From the NCBI GenBank assembly GCA_021200475.1, contig JAJQGP010000018.1, positions 1-64,000 on the forward strand: a DNA stretch of 64,000 bases, in the 5' to 3' direction. Of this stretch, positions 18,580 through 29,099 are shown piece after piece. Positions within the stretch are counted from its first letter, which is position 1. Each line of letters starts with the position of its first letter. The position numbers and the translations under genes are program-made. The DNA comes from Lachnospiraceae bacterium. GTDB taxonomy: Bacteria > Bacillota > Clostridia > Lachnospirales > Lachnospiraceae. The notes below the pieces were generated by a model. It did no database searches and was not told the DNA's origin. It was given only the letters and a program-made list of their open reading frames with translations.

Positions 18580-18999
18580 ATGAGTGGTTTGTTCGGTGAG
18601 ATTCAGCCGGCGGTGAAAAAAGAGACTCGTCGGGTTACGATCATGACTGTTGCAGGGATCGTGATAATGTGGATTGTGTTTGGTGTCCTGCATATAATGA
18701 TGCCGGATTCGGTTCCATTTGACTATACGGTTATTTTAGGCGGATTAGTGGGCGGCATCATTGCTGTCCTGAATTTCTTTCTGATGGGCCTGATGGTTCA
18801 GAGCGCGGCGTCTGCCGCGGATGAGGATGCTGCCCGGACGAAAGTCAAAGCGAGTTATTCTCAGCGGCTTTTGCTTCAGATGCTCTGGGTGATTGCCGCG
18901 ATTGTAGCGCCCTGTTTTCAGTTTGTGGCAGGGATTGTACCTCTGTTTCTTCCCAGCTTCGGTATTAAGCTGACTGGGATTTTCAAAAAGTCTAAGTGA
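18580..18999 (+). CDS. ATP synthase subunit I-like membrane protein
   Basis: A 139-residue protein with four predicted helices: two near IMTVAGIVIMWIVFGV and YTVILGGLVGGIIAVL, then LLLQMLWVIAAIVAPC and a final Phe/Pro-rich helix. It has the layout of F1Fo operon protein I, which assists c-ring assembly. The start at the ATG at 18580 follows AAGGAGG closely; a TTG upstream in frame is rejected. It has little sequence conservation, so position in the operon is the main support. Confidence 0.7.
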   Translation: MSGLFGEIQPAVKKETRRVTIMTVAGIVIMWIVFGVLHIMMPDSVPFDYTVILGGLVGGIIAVLNFFLMGLMVQSAASAADEDAARTKVKASYSQRLLLQMLWVIAAIVAPCFQFVAGIVPLFLPSFGIKLTGIFKKSK

Positions 19000-19064
19000 A
19001 AGCGGCTGACTCACGGACTTTTCTATGCTGTAAAAAATCAGCCGGTAAGGAGGTGGAGAATGTT

Positions 19065-19823
19065 ATGGAAGTCGATATTTCAGGAGCAAGAGTCTTTTTC
19101 ACCATACACACGAATATTCCCATACTGGGAGATTTGCAGATCAGCGAGACAATTGTCGTCAGCTGGCTGGTCATGATTCTGATCACGGGGCTTTGCATCT
19201 GGCTGACCCATGACCTGAAGGTGGAAAATATTACCAAACGGCAGGCTGTGGCGGAGATGCTTGTAGAGACGGCCAATAAGTTTGTGATTGGGAATATGGG
19301 GGAGACATTCCGCTACCTGATTCCATTTGTGGCGGCACTGTTTTCAACGAGCCTGGTTTCGAACCTGATCAGTCTGGTGGGATTAAGAAGTCCTACAGCC
19401 GATCTTTCTACAGAAGCAGCCTGGGCGGTGGTCGTATTTGTGATGATCACATGGCAGAAGATCAAGGCAGGCGGTATCGGTGGATATTTGAAGGGATTTA
19501 CCCAGCCGATACCGGTTCTGACACCGTTCAATATTCTGTCAGAGATTGCGACGCCGATCAGTATGGCATGCCGTCATTTTGGAAATATTTTGTCGGGTAT
19601 TGTCATCAATTCCCTGATTTACGCCGCCCTGGCAGTAGCCAGTGCTGCACTGTTGGGACTGATTCCGGGACTGGTGGGCGATGTGTTTGCGCAGATCCCG
19701 ATTCTGGATGTTGGCATACCGGCGGTTTTATCGGTATACTTTGACTGGTTTACCGGTGTGATGCAGGCTTATATTTTTTGCATGCTGACGACACTCTATA
19801 TCGTGAACGCGGCAGAGGGCTAA
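19065..19823 (+). CDS. atpB: ATP synthase subunit a
   Basis: A 252-residue subunit a of the Fo sector. The essential arginine lies in the helix ISMACRHFGNILSG, and the preceding motif TPFNILSEIATP is typical. Five to six helices can be drawn. It forms the ion half-channels next to the c ring. The ATG at 19065 is preceded by AAGGAGGTGG; upstream in-frame codons overlap the previous gene and are not supported. Confidence 0.95.
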   Translation: MEVDISGARVFFTIHTNIPILGDLQISETIVVSWLVMILITGLCIWLTHDLKVENITKRQAVAEMLVETANKFVIGNMGETFRYLIPFVAALFSTSLVSNLISLVGLRSPTADLSTEAAWAVVVFVMITWQKIKAGGIGGYLKGFTQPIPVLTPFNILSEIATPISMACRHFGNILSGIVINSLIYAALAVASAALLGLIPGLVGDVFAQIPILDVGIPAVLSVYFDWFTGVMQAYIFCMLTTLYIVNAAEG

Positions 19824-19868
19824 GAAAGACAGCAAATACAAAAACAATCAGTATAAAATGGCTTTTGA

Positions 19869-20225
<357 letters not shown>

Positions 20226-20397
20226 TGCAGAGAAGCAGACTGTGAGGGAAGCAGGATGTTCCTGCCTGGTTTTCTGTAAAATGCAGGATGGGTCTGACAG
20301 ATAAAAGGACAGACGCAGGGTGCGGATATTCGGAAATCATCAGAAGAAGGAACATTTTTAACAGTTCACAGTGTGGGAAAGAATGGAGGTTACTGAC

Positions 20398-20901
20398 ATG
20401 GATGTACAGAATTTAGTAGGCCTTGTACCGTGGACCTTTATTGCACAGATTTGCAACCTGTTTATCCAGATGTATCTGATTAAGCGTTTTCTGTTTAAGC
20501 CGATCAATAATATTCTTGAGAAGCGCAAAGCCGCGGCGGACGCCGAGATCCAGGAAGCCACGAAGGCGAAGGAAGAGGCACAGGCCATGAGGGCGGATTA
20601 TGAGCAGAGTATGCTGGAAGCGAAGACGAAGGTGAATGATATTCTGACGAATGCGCAGAAGACCGCGACCGTTCAGAGTGAGGAGATTCTCCGGGAAGCT
20701 TCGCAGCAGGCCGCTTCCATGAAAGCGAAGGCCGAGAGCGATATCGCGCAGGAAAAGCGTAAAGCGGTCAATGAGATCAAGGATGAGATTGGAAGCATGG
20801 CTGTAGAGATTGCCGGAAAGGTGATCGAGCGGGAGGTCAGCGAAGAGGATCACGCAAAGCTGATTGACGAATTTATAGCAAGTGTAGGAGAGAGCGCATG
20901 A
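20398..20901 (+). CDS. atpF: ATP synthase subunit b
   Basis: A 167-residue peripheral stalk subunit: one N-terminal helix (WTFIAQICNLFIQMYLIKRF) and then a long, charged, Ala-rich coiled coil running to the C-terminus. The start at 20398 is chosen because GGAGG sits eight bases before it; earlier in-frame ATG and GTG codons are too close to or upstream of that site. The last four bases overlap the start of atpH. Confidence 0.93.
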   Translation: MDVQNLVGLVPWTFIAQICNLFIQMYLIKRFLFKPINNILEKRKAAADAEIQEATKAKEEAQAMRADYEQSMLEAKTKVNDILTNAQKTATVQSEEILREASQQAASMKAKAESDIAQEKRKAVNEIKDEIGSMAVEIAGKVIEREVSEEDHAKLIDEFIASVGESA

Positions 20902-21437
20902 CACAGACTGCCAGGGTATATGGCGGCAGCCTGTATGAGCTTGCCGCCGAGGAGACGCTTACGGATATGATTCGCGAACAGATGCTTGCGGTGAAGGATT
21001 TATTTCAGGAGAATCCGGATTATCTGGCACTGCTCTGTGAGCCTTCGATTGCGAAGGACGAGCGGATCGGGCTGATCGAGACCGCGTTTGGAAATCGGAC
21101 AGAGCGGTATCTGGTAAGCTTTTTGAAGCTGCTGTGTGAAAAGGGAATCCTGCGGGAGTACACAGGCTGCTGCGAGGAATACACACGGCGCTACAATGCA
21201 GATCATAACATTGCCGAGGCGGTAGTCACGAGCGCAGTTGCGCTGACGGATGCGCAGGCGGCGGCTTTAAAAGAAAAGCTGGAAAAGAAGAGCGGAAAGA
21301 CTGTTGTGCTGACACAGAAAATTGACCCTGCGGTTGTGGCAGGCCTGCGTGTGGAGCTGGAAGGAAAACAGCTTGACGGTACGGTGCAGGGGCGCATATC
21401 CGGTATTTCCCGGAAGCTTGCGGATGTTGTGATCTGA
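20898..21437 (+). CDS. atpH: ATP synthase subunit delta
   Basis: A 179-residue delta (OSCP-type) subunit linking F1 to the stalk. It begins with the helical N-terminal domain (YGGSLYELAAEE) and ends with the conserved segment VVAGLRVELEGKQLDGTVQGRI. The ATG overlaps the atpF stop (ATGA), so translation is coupled. Confidence 0.93.
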   Translation: MTQTARVYGGSLYELAAEETLTDMIREQMLAVKDLFQENPDYLALLCEPSIAKDERIGLIETAFGNRTERYLVSFLKLLCEKGILREYTGCCEEYTRRYNADHNIAEAVVTSAVALTDAQAAALKEKLEKKSGKTVVLTQKIDPAVVAGLRVELEGKQLDGTVQGRISGISRKLADVVI

Positions 21438-21459
21438 AGAATGAAAGATGAATGCGTGC

Positions 21460-21519
21460 GATTCAGAACAGAGGGCTGCAGATTGTTTTTTCATTTTGAT
21501 GCTGTTCTGAACAGTTACG
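21460..21519. repeat. Short palindromic intergenic repeat, copy A
   Basis: Inverted arms GATTCAGAACAG (21460-21471) and CTGTTCTGAAC (21502-21512), followed by AGTTACG. The same arms and the neighbouring GGC-GCAG block occur at 57418-57475. It lies in the 191-base gap between atpH and atpA. Confidence 0.7.
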
Positions 21520-21628
21520 GTAATTGATGCATATTAATCAGTAGTTTGAGTGTGGTTATTCGGAATGAAGCATTGTATTATTTGTGAAAAGTCTGGACAG
21601 CTGCATTCGGGTAAGGATGGATGAGACC

Positions 21629-23149
21629 ATGCAATTAAAACCTGAAGAAATAACAAAGGTCATCCGAAGCCAGATCAAATATTACGAGAATGCGATTCAC
21701 CAGGACGAGACAGGTACCGTTCTGCTGGTCGGAGATGGAATTGCCAGAGCCAGCGGCCTGGCGAAGTGTATGGCCGGAGAATTGCTGGAGTTTGAGGACG
21801 GCAGCTTTGGTATGGCACAGAATCTCGAGGAGAATAGTGTCTCAATCGTTTTGTTTGGTTCCGGCGAAAAGATTCAGGAAGGACAGACCGTGAAACGCAC
21901 CGGCAAGGTTGTATCTGTGCCGGTGGGAGAAGCAATGATCGGCCGGGTGGTGAATGCACTTGGACAGCCGATTGACGGGGCAGGACCGATCACAGCCAGC
22001 GAATATCGCGCGATTGAGAATCAGGCGCCCGGTATCTGTGACCGGCAGCCGGTATTTGAGCCGCTGCAGACCGGTATCAAGGCGATTGACTCCATGATTC
22101 CGATCGGACGCGGACAGCGTGAGCTGATTATTGGCGACCGTCAGACCGGCAAGACGACGATTGCGACCGATACCATTATTAACCAAAAAGGCAAGGATGT
22201 TATCTGTATTTATGTGGCGATTGGACAGAAGCGGTCGACGGTAGCCGCATTATCCGAGAATCTCTCCAGAAATGGAGCGATGGATTATACCATTATTGTG
22301 GCGGCGACCGCATCCGAGGCGAGCCCGCTGCAGTATATCGCGCCCTATTCGGGATGCGCGATGGGCGAATATTTTATGCAGCAGGGGAAACACGTGCTGA
22401 TCATTTACGATGACCTGAGCAAGCACGCGGTGGCATACCGCGCACTCTCTCTGCTGATCCGCAGACCGCCAGGACGTGAGGCTTATCCCGGTGATGTCTT
22501 TTATCTGCATTCCAGGCTTCTGGAGCGTGCCGCAAAGATGGATGACGCGCATGGCGGCGGCTCACTGACCGCACTGCCGATCATCGAGACACAGGCGGGG
22601 GATGTATCCGCTTACATTCCAACGAATGTAATTTCCATTACAGACGGTCAGATCTTCCTGGAGACGGAGATGTTCCACTCCGGCATTATGCCGGCGGTAA
22701 ACCCGGGTATTTCGGTGTCCCGTGTCGGCGGCAATGCCCAGATTAAGGCAATGAAAAAGGTAGCCGGTACGCTGAAGCTGATTTATTCTCAGTATCGTGA
22801 GCTGCAGAGCTTCGCGCAGTTCGGTTCCGATCTGGACGCAGACACCAAGTCCCGTCTGGATCAGGGTGCCCGTATTGTGGAGTATTTGAAGCAGAATCAG
22901 AACTCACCGATTCCGGTGGAAAAGCAGATTGCGATCATTTACGCAGTGACCAAGGGCTATCTGGCAGGCGTCGAGACCGGTGATGTGCGTGACTATGAGG
23001 CAGGACTGTATCCGTTCCTCGATACAAACGCGCAGGGGGCTGCGGCAATGCAGGCCATCCGGGAGACCGGCAAGCTGGACGAAGATACGGAAACAAACCT
23101 GAAACAGGCACTGCAGGATTATACCGATCAGTTCCTCAGTACGAAATAA
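21629..23149 (+). CDS. atpA: ATP synthase subunit alpha
   Basis: A 506-residue alpha subunit. The P-loop is GDRQTGKTT, and the signature [14 protein letters not shown] is present. The start is placed at the ATG at 21629 (MQLKPEEI), matching the family N-terminus; an ATG four codons upstream (21617) is a possible alternative, with AAGGA upstream serving either. It is non-catalytic and alternates with beta in the F1 ring. Confidence 0.95.
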   Translation: MQLKPEEITKVIRSQIKYYENAIHQDETGTVLLVGDGIARASGLAKCMAGELLEFEDGSFGMAQNLEENSVSIVLFGSGEKIQEGQTVKRTGKVVSVPVGEAMIGRVVNALGQPIDGAGPITASEYRAIENQAPGICDRQPVFEPLQTGIKAIDSMIPIGRGQRELIIGDRQTGKTTIATDTIINQKGKDVICIYVAIGQKRSTVAALSENLSRNGAMDYTIIVAATASEASPLQYIAPYSGCAMGEYFMQQGKHVLIIYDDLSKHAVAYRALSLLIRRPPGREAYPGDVFYLHSRLLERAAKMDDAHGGGSLTALPIIETQAGDVSAYIPTNVISITDGQIFLETEMFHSGIMPAVNPGISVSRVGGNAQIKAMKKVAGTLKLIYSQYRELQSFAQFGSDLDADTKSRLDQGARIVEYLKQNQNSPIPVEKQIAIIYAVTKGYLAGVETGDVRDYEAGLYPFLDTNAQGAAAMQAIRETGKLDEDTETNLKQALQDYTDQFLSTK

Positions 23150-23173
23150 CGGAGCGGGGAAGGAGGAACTGAG

Positions 23174-25661
<2,488 letters not shown>

Positions 25662-25676
25662 AAGGAGGCAGAGGCC

Positions 25677-26078
25677 ATGAGTAGTTTTCCATTAAAAATC
25701 GGAACGCCGGACGGCCTGCTTTTTGAGGGGGACGCCGAGCGCGTCGTGTGCAGAACCATCACAGGCGACCTGGCGATCCTCGCAGGTCATTGCAATTACT
25801 GCACGGCGATCGGTATGGGAGAGGCGCACGTCGTTTTTGGAGACGGCACCACACGGTACGCTGCCTGCATTGGCGGGATGCTTTCTGTTATGAACGGGAC
25901 CTGCCGTGTCCTTGCCACCACCTGGGAGTGGAAGGAAGACATCGACAAAAACCGCGCCGAGGACGCGAAACGGCGTGCCGAAGAGCGCCTGGCAAGGCAG
26001 GGCCTGACCGATCAGGAGTATGCCAATGCCACCGCGAAGCTGCAGCGGGCGCTGGTAAGGCTGAGTGTGAAGCAGTAG
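25677..26078 (+). CDS. atpC: ATP synthase subunit epsilon
   Basis: A 133-residue epsilon subunit with the N-terminal beta-sandwich (IGTPDGLLFEGDAERV, GDLAILAGHCNY) and two C-terminal helices that can regulate ATP hydrolysis. It is the last gene of the operon and is followed by a terminator. Confidence 0.93.
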   Translation: MSSFPLKIGTPDGLLFEGDAERVVCRTITGDLAILAGHCNYCTAIGMGEAHVVFGDGTTRYAACIGGMLSVMNGTCRVLATTWEWKEDIDKNRAEDAKRRAEERLARQGLTDQEYANATAKLQRALVRLSVKQ

Positions 26079-26112
26079 ATTTGGGTTTTGAATTATTATA
26101 AAAAAGCAGTGT

Positions 26113-26152
26113 AATATGCCTTATGTGTGAATGCACATGGGGCATATTTTTA
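26113..26152 (+). terminator. Terminator of the ATP synthase operon
   Basis: A long stem, AATATGCC with GGCATATT and an inner ATGTG/CACAT, ending in a run of T, 34 bases after the atpC stop. Confidence 0.85.
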
Positions 26153-26176
26153 CAGTTACATTTTTGTTGAATCTAA

Positions 26177-26199
26177 AGTATACTACTCATGAGTATACT
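26177..26199. promoter_or_regulatory. Palindromic operator-like site
   Basis: Two copies of the self-complementary octamer AGTATACT (26177-26184 and 26192-26199) flank ACTCATG. It sits in the 521-base gap between atpC and the DUF4869 gene. No bound regulator is known. Confidence 0.4.
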
Positions 26200-26286
26200 A
26201 TTTTTCATATTTTTGTTTTACACTGTTTTTATACTTGTTAGTAAAGGCGGAATACAGATATGGAAAGAAACCAAAGATTATTATGG

Positions 26287-26455
26287 GTTACTGGTCACAA
26301 CCCGACCACGCACTTGCTGCGTGGTCAGGGTTGAAAACGTAGTGGAAACAGCATCCGGCCCCATCGCGCAGCGATTTCAATTGGCCGGATGCCGTTATAG
26401 GTCACACCTGTAGAGGTAAAAATAAGGTTAATTTGGTCGGGGTGTGACCTGTAAC
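26287..26455. mobile_element. MITE-like palindromic element with 21-bp terminal inverted repeats
   Basis: The ends, GTTACTGGTCACAACCCGAC at 26287 and the reverse complement of 26435-26455 (GTTACAGGTCACACCCCGAC), match at 19 of 21 positions. Inside are two hairpins (GACCACGCA/TGCGTGGTC and GCATCCGGCC/GGCCGGATGC, the latter around CGCGCAGCG). The right-hand 65 bases recur in inverted orientation at 33713-33774. There is no ORF of note. Together with flanking AT-rich sequence it fills the gap before the DUF4869 pair. From 26456 to 26599 I see only a possible promoter and the ribosome site. Confidence 0.75.
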
Positions 26456-26599
26456 TATTATGGACGGGTAAGATGCGTTCTTTTAGAACAGGCGATTGTA
26501 AAGTGTTTCTATTTGTGTTATTCTAACTGAGCAGAAAAATATTAAAGAAGAAGTATTTCTGCAAAGATGTAATAGAACCCAACAGTGGAGGAAAAGAGG

Positions 26600-27052
26600 A
26601 TGCTGCATATTTATTACGGAGAAATGGAGGGTGTAATCAATAATACGGAAGTGTATTTTAGAAACACGTATGATCCTTCCTGGATTGTGGACGGTTTAGC
26701 GAAAGAAATCATTCTTGATGTAGATCGTTCGGTTGTACTGGGGGAACGCTGCATCCAAAGCAGAGTGCTTGGGATGATTCCTCCGGAGAGCCTTTCAGGT
26801 GGAACGAAAACATTGCTTCTTATGATAAATGATGATACGAGAATTTTTAATGCGTCTACCTGTGGGGATAACTGTGCAAAATGGATTCTTAAGATTGCAG
26901 AGAAGAAAGATCTAACGATTCGGTTAGGACATATTATGGATTTCGGGGAAGGGATGTTTCAGATACATGTTCTAAATAATGATCAAATAGTTACCTCAAT
27001 GGCTGATCTTGTTATAGTTGCCCATAATTGCCTGCAGGAGACGGTTGTATGA
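26600..27052 (+). CDS. DUF4869 family protein
   Basis: A 150-residue soluble protein beginning MLHIYYGEMEGVI. Features are an Asp-rich beta start, the segment PPESLSGGTKTLLLMIN (about residues 61-77), and NASTCGDNCAKWIL with two Cys, which is typical of DUF4869. The LSGGTK motif resembles an ABC-ATPase signature; this is only a resemblance in a protein with no Walker motifs. The start at 26600 follows GGAGG by eight bases. Its stop overlaps the ATG of the P-loop gene, so the two are made together. Function is unknown. Codon use is more AT-rich than in the ATP synthase genes, as expected for an accessory island. Confidence 0.8.
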   Translation: MLHIYYGEMEGVINNTEVYFRNTYDPSWIVDGLAKEIILDVDRSVVLGERCIQSRVLGMIPPESLSGGTKTLLLMINDDTRIFNASTCGDNCAKWILKIAEKKDLTIRLGHIMDFGEGMFQIHVLNNDQIVTSMADLVIVAHNCLQETVV

Positions 27053-28008
27053 AAGGGAAATATTTTATCGAGGTTTATTCAAATAAGCTGAAATACGAAA
27101 TGACTATACAAAGAAATATCACGGTTATCCGGGGAAACAGTGCGACAGGAAAGACGCAGCTTGTGAACATGATTCGTGATTATAATACATTTGGTGCAGA
27201 CAGTGGTATAGTACTTAATTGTGATAGAAACTGTGTGGTTGTGGAAGGCGTGGAATGGAAAAAACGCATTCTTGAGTTAACTGATGCCATTATTTTTATC
27301 GATGAAGGAAATGGCTTTGTGCGAACGGATGAATTCGCCCGGTTAATAAATCATAATTCTAATTATTTTGTATTAGTTACAAGGGAAAAGTTAAGTGCAT
27401 TACCATATAGCGTAAAAGAAATATATGGTTTTAGAGAAAGCAATAAGTATGGAGGTATTCGGCAGGTTTTTAATGAGGCATATCCGTTATTTCATGAATT
27501 GTCAGTAACGGAGCAGGCCAGCCATAGCATAATCGTGACAGAAGACTCTAATTCTGGATGGGATTTTTTTAATATGGTGGCCGGAAATAATCAAATGAGT
27601 TGTATATCCGCAAAAGGAAAATCAAATGTGTTAAATACTGTAATTAAGCTGGATAAGAATACAAATACCGTTCTGGCAGTAGTGGATGGCTCTGCGTTTG
27701 GATCGGAGATGGATGATGTCGTGGAGTATATCAGATATCATAAGACGATCGCCTTGTATGCTCCTGAGTCCTTTGAGTGGATGATTTTAAAATCTGGAAT
27801 TGTAGCTGTGCCGGATGCAATTTTGAGTCATACGTGCGATTATGTAGATAGTTGTGAGCATTTAAGCTGGGAACGCTTTTTTACACAGCAGTTAATCAGT
27901 GTTACACAGAATACGATATATCATTATAGTAAGCATAAATTAAATCCTGCCTATTTGTCCCAAAGGAATATAGACAGGATCTTGAGTGTGATGAAAAGCC
28001 TTTTTTAA
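27049..28008 (+). CDS. P-loop protein with possible Toprim-like C-terminal half, DUF4869 partner
   Basis: A 319-residue protein. Walker A is GNSATGKT (residues 29-36) and a Walker B-like strand ends in IIFIDE (81-86); only about 45 residues lie between them, with no ABC signature. The second half has the order of Toprim landmarks: a hydrophobic strand ending in Glu-Asp (IIVTEDSNSG, 161-170), a Gly (SAKGKSN, 187-193), and a strand ending in Asp (VLAVVDGSAFG, 208-218). An ATPase plus Toprim would recall OLD-family nucleases, though much smaller. That reading is inference. ATGA overlap with the DUF4869 gene implies a complex. I do not know a described function. Confidence 0.75.
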   Translation: MKGKYFIEVYSNKLKYEMTIQRNITVIRGNSATGKTQLVNMIRDYNTFGADSGIVLNCDRNCVVVEGVEWKKRILELTDAIIFIDEGNGFVRTDEFARLINHNSNYFVLVTREKLSALPYSVKEIYGFRESNKYGGIRQVFNEAYPLFHELSVTEQASHSIIVTEDSNSGWDFFNMVAGNNQMSCISAKGKSNVLNTVIKLDKNTNTVLAVVDGSAFGSEMDDVVEYIRYHKTIALYAPESFEWMILKSGIVAVPDAILSHTCDYVDSCEHLSWERFFTQQLISVTQNTIYHYSKHKLNPAYLSQRNIDRILSVMKSLF

Positions 28009-28025
28009 ACGGAAAGCTTTTCCAG

Positions 28026-28967
28026 TTAAATGATCGGCTCCATATGGCAAATAATCTTCTCCGGCTGGTCTGAATACTGTAAATATTTTTTCAGACTGGC
28101 CGTATTTTTTGACCGCACACCGTCAAAGGCGCTTTCTGCGCCGAGTCCGAAGGCGAGAGATTCACATCCGCCGGATTCAAGCATAAAATACCGGCATTCT
28201 TTCCCGGAAAGGGCGAATCGCCCCGGAAGGTATTCCATAAAGTCCTGAGATGTCAGGTAATCCTTCACATCTGCAAGCCAGGCGGTCACTTCTTCCGGAT
28301 TCGGAATACGTTTGCGCGGATTTTTTATGACTGCGGAATCCTGCTTTGCGGTGTATTCCTCTGCCAGTTCCGTTCCGGACGCCAGCACGAACGGATAGAG
28401 GGAAAGGTGAGACGCTCCATAGGAGAGCGCCTTTTTTACGCTTTCCAGCAGGGAAGTTCTTGTCTGTCCGGGAAGCCCGGCGATGATGTCAAAGCTCAGG
28501 TCAAGCCTGCTGCCCCCAAGAATCATATGGGTAATATCCATGGCGGATGGGCTTAAAAAACGTCCGAGCATTTCATGTTCGAAGGAATTATGCGTCACGT
28601 ATTCCATGCTGAGCCTGGTGACGTGGCCGCGGCGGCAGGCATTCAGTGTCTCGACACTGACCATGCCGGGATGCACCTTCAATGTGATTTCCGCATCTGG
28701 GGCAATATTGTACCACGAAGAAAGGTCTTTCAGCAGTTCCCCCAGTTCTTCGTCCATCATATGCCCGGGGATTCCGCCGCCGATGTAGACGGCAGAAATC
28801 TCATAATCCGGGAGGCTGCCTGCGGAGGCAGTGATTTCCTTTCGAAGCGCCTGCGCGTACGCATACCGCAGATCGGAGCTGGGCGCACAGGCGATTTTTC
28901 CGCAGTGTTTGCAGTGAACCGGGCAGAATGGAATGTCTATGTATAGTAATAAATTTCGCTTATCCAT
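28026..28967 (-). CDS. Radical SAM protein, coproporphyrinogen III oxidase-like (HemW/HemN family)
   Basis: A 313-residue radical SAM enzyme. The 4Fe-4S motif CPVHCKHC (CxxxCxxC) is near the N-terminus in the segment LYIDIPFC, followed by the SAM-binding Gly motif YIGGGIPG and by SFDIIAGLPGQT. The layout is that of HemN/HemW-like proteins, but it is shorter and the C-terminal HemN domain is weak. It may be a heme chaperone or another radical enzyme. The ATG at 28967 is preferred over an adjacent TTG. It reads convergently with the P-loop gene, with 17 bases between stops. Confidence 0.8.
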   Translation of the reverse strand: MDKRNLLLYIDIPFCPVHCKHCGKIACAPSSDLRYAYAQALRKEITASAGSLPDYEISAVYIGGGIPGHMMDEELGELLKDLSSWYNIAPDAEITLKVHPGMVSVETLNACRRGHVTRLSMEYVTHNSFEHEMLGRFLSPSAMDITHMILGGSRLDLSFDIIAGLPGQTRTSLLESVKKALSYGASHLSLYPFVLASGTELAEEYTAKQDSAVIKNPRKRIPNPEEVTAWLADVKDYLTSQDFMEYLPGRFALSGKECRYFMLESGGCESLAFGLGAESAFDGVRSKNTASLKKYLQYSDQPEKIICHMEPII

Positions 28968-28988
28968 CAATTTTTTCCCATATGGTAA

Positions 28989-29099
28989 CTATAATATGAT
29001 ACAAGGGACAAAAGGTCAGGAATGGAACGCTTGCGTTCCTATTCATGACCTTGGGGACCGTAGTATTATACCCCTTTTGTCGCTCGAATCATAATATTA
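28989..29099. repeat. Nested palindrome, probable terminator downstream of the flavoprotein gene
   Basis: Outer arms GACAAAAGG (29007-29015) and CCTTTTGTC (29073-29081) enclose a strong inner hairpin, GGTCA-GAAT-GGAACGC (29014-29030) with GCGTTCC-ATTC-TGACC (29033-29050). AT-rich flanks also partly pair. It fills the gap between two minus-strand genes and may end transcription of the reductase gene. Confidence 0.65.

Noticed and set aside
26189..26413. 74-codon open frame before the DUF4869 gene
   Set aside because: It runs through the palindromic element, has no ribosome site and no recognisable sequence.
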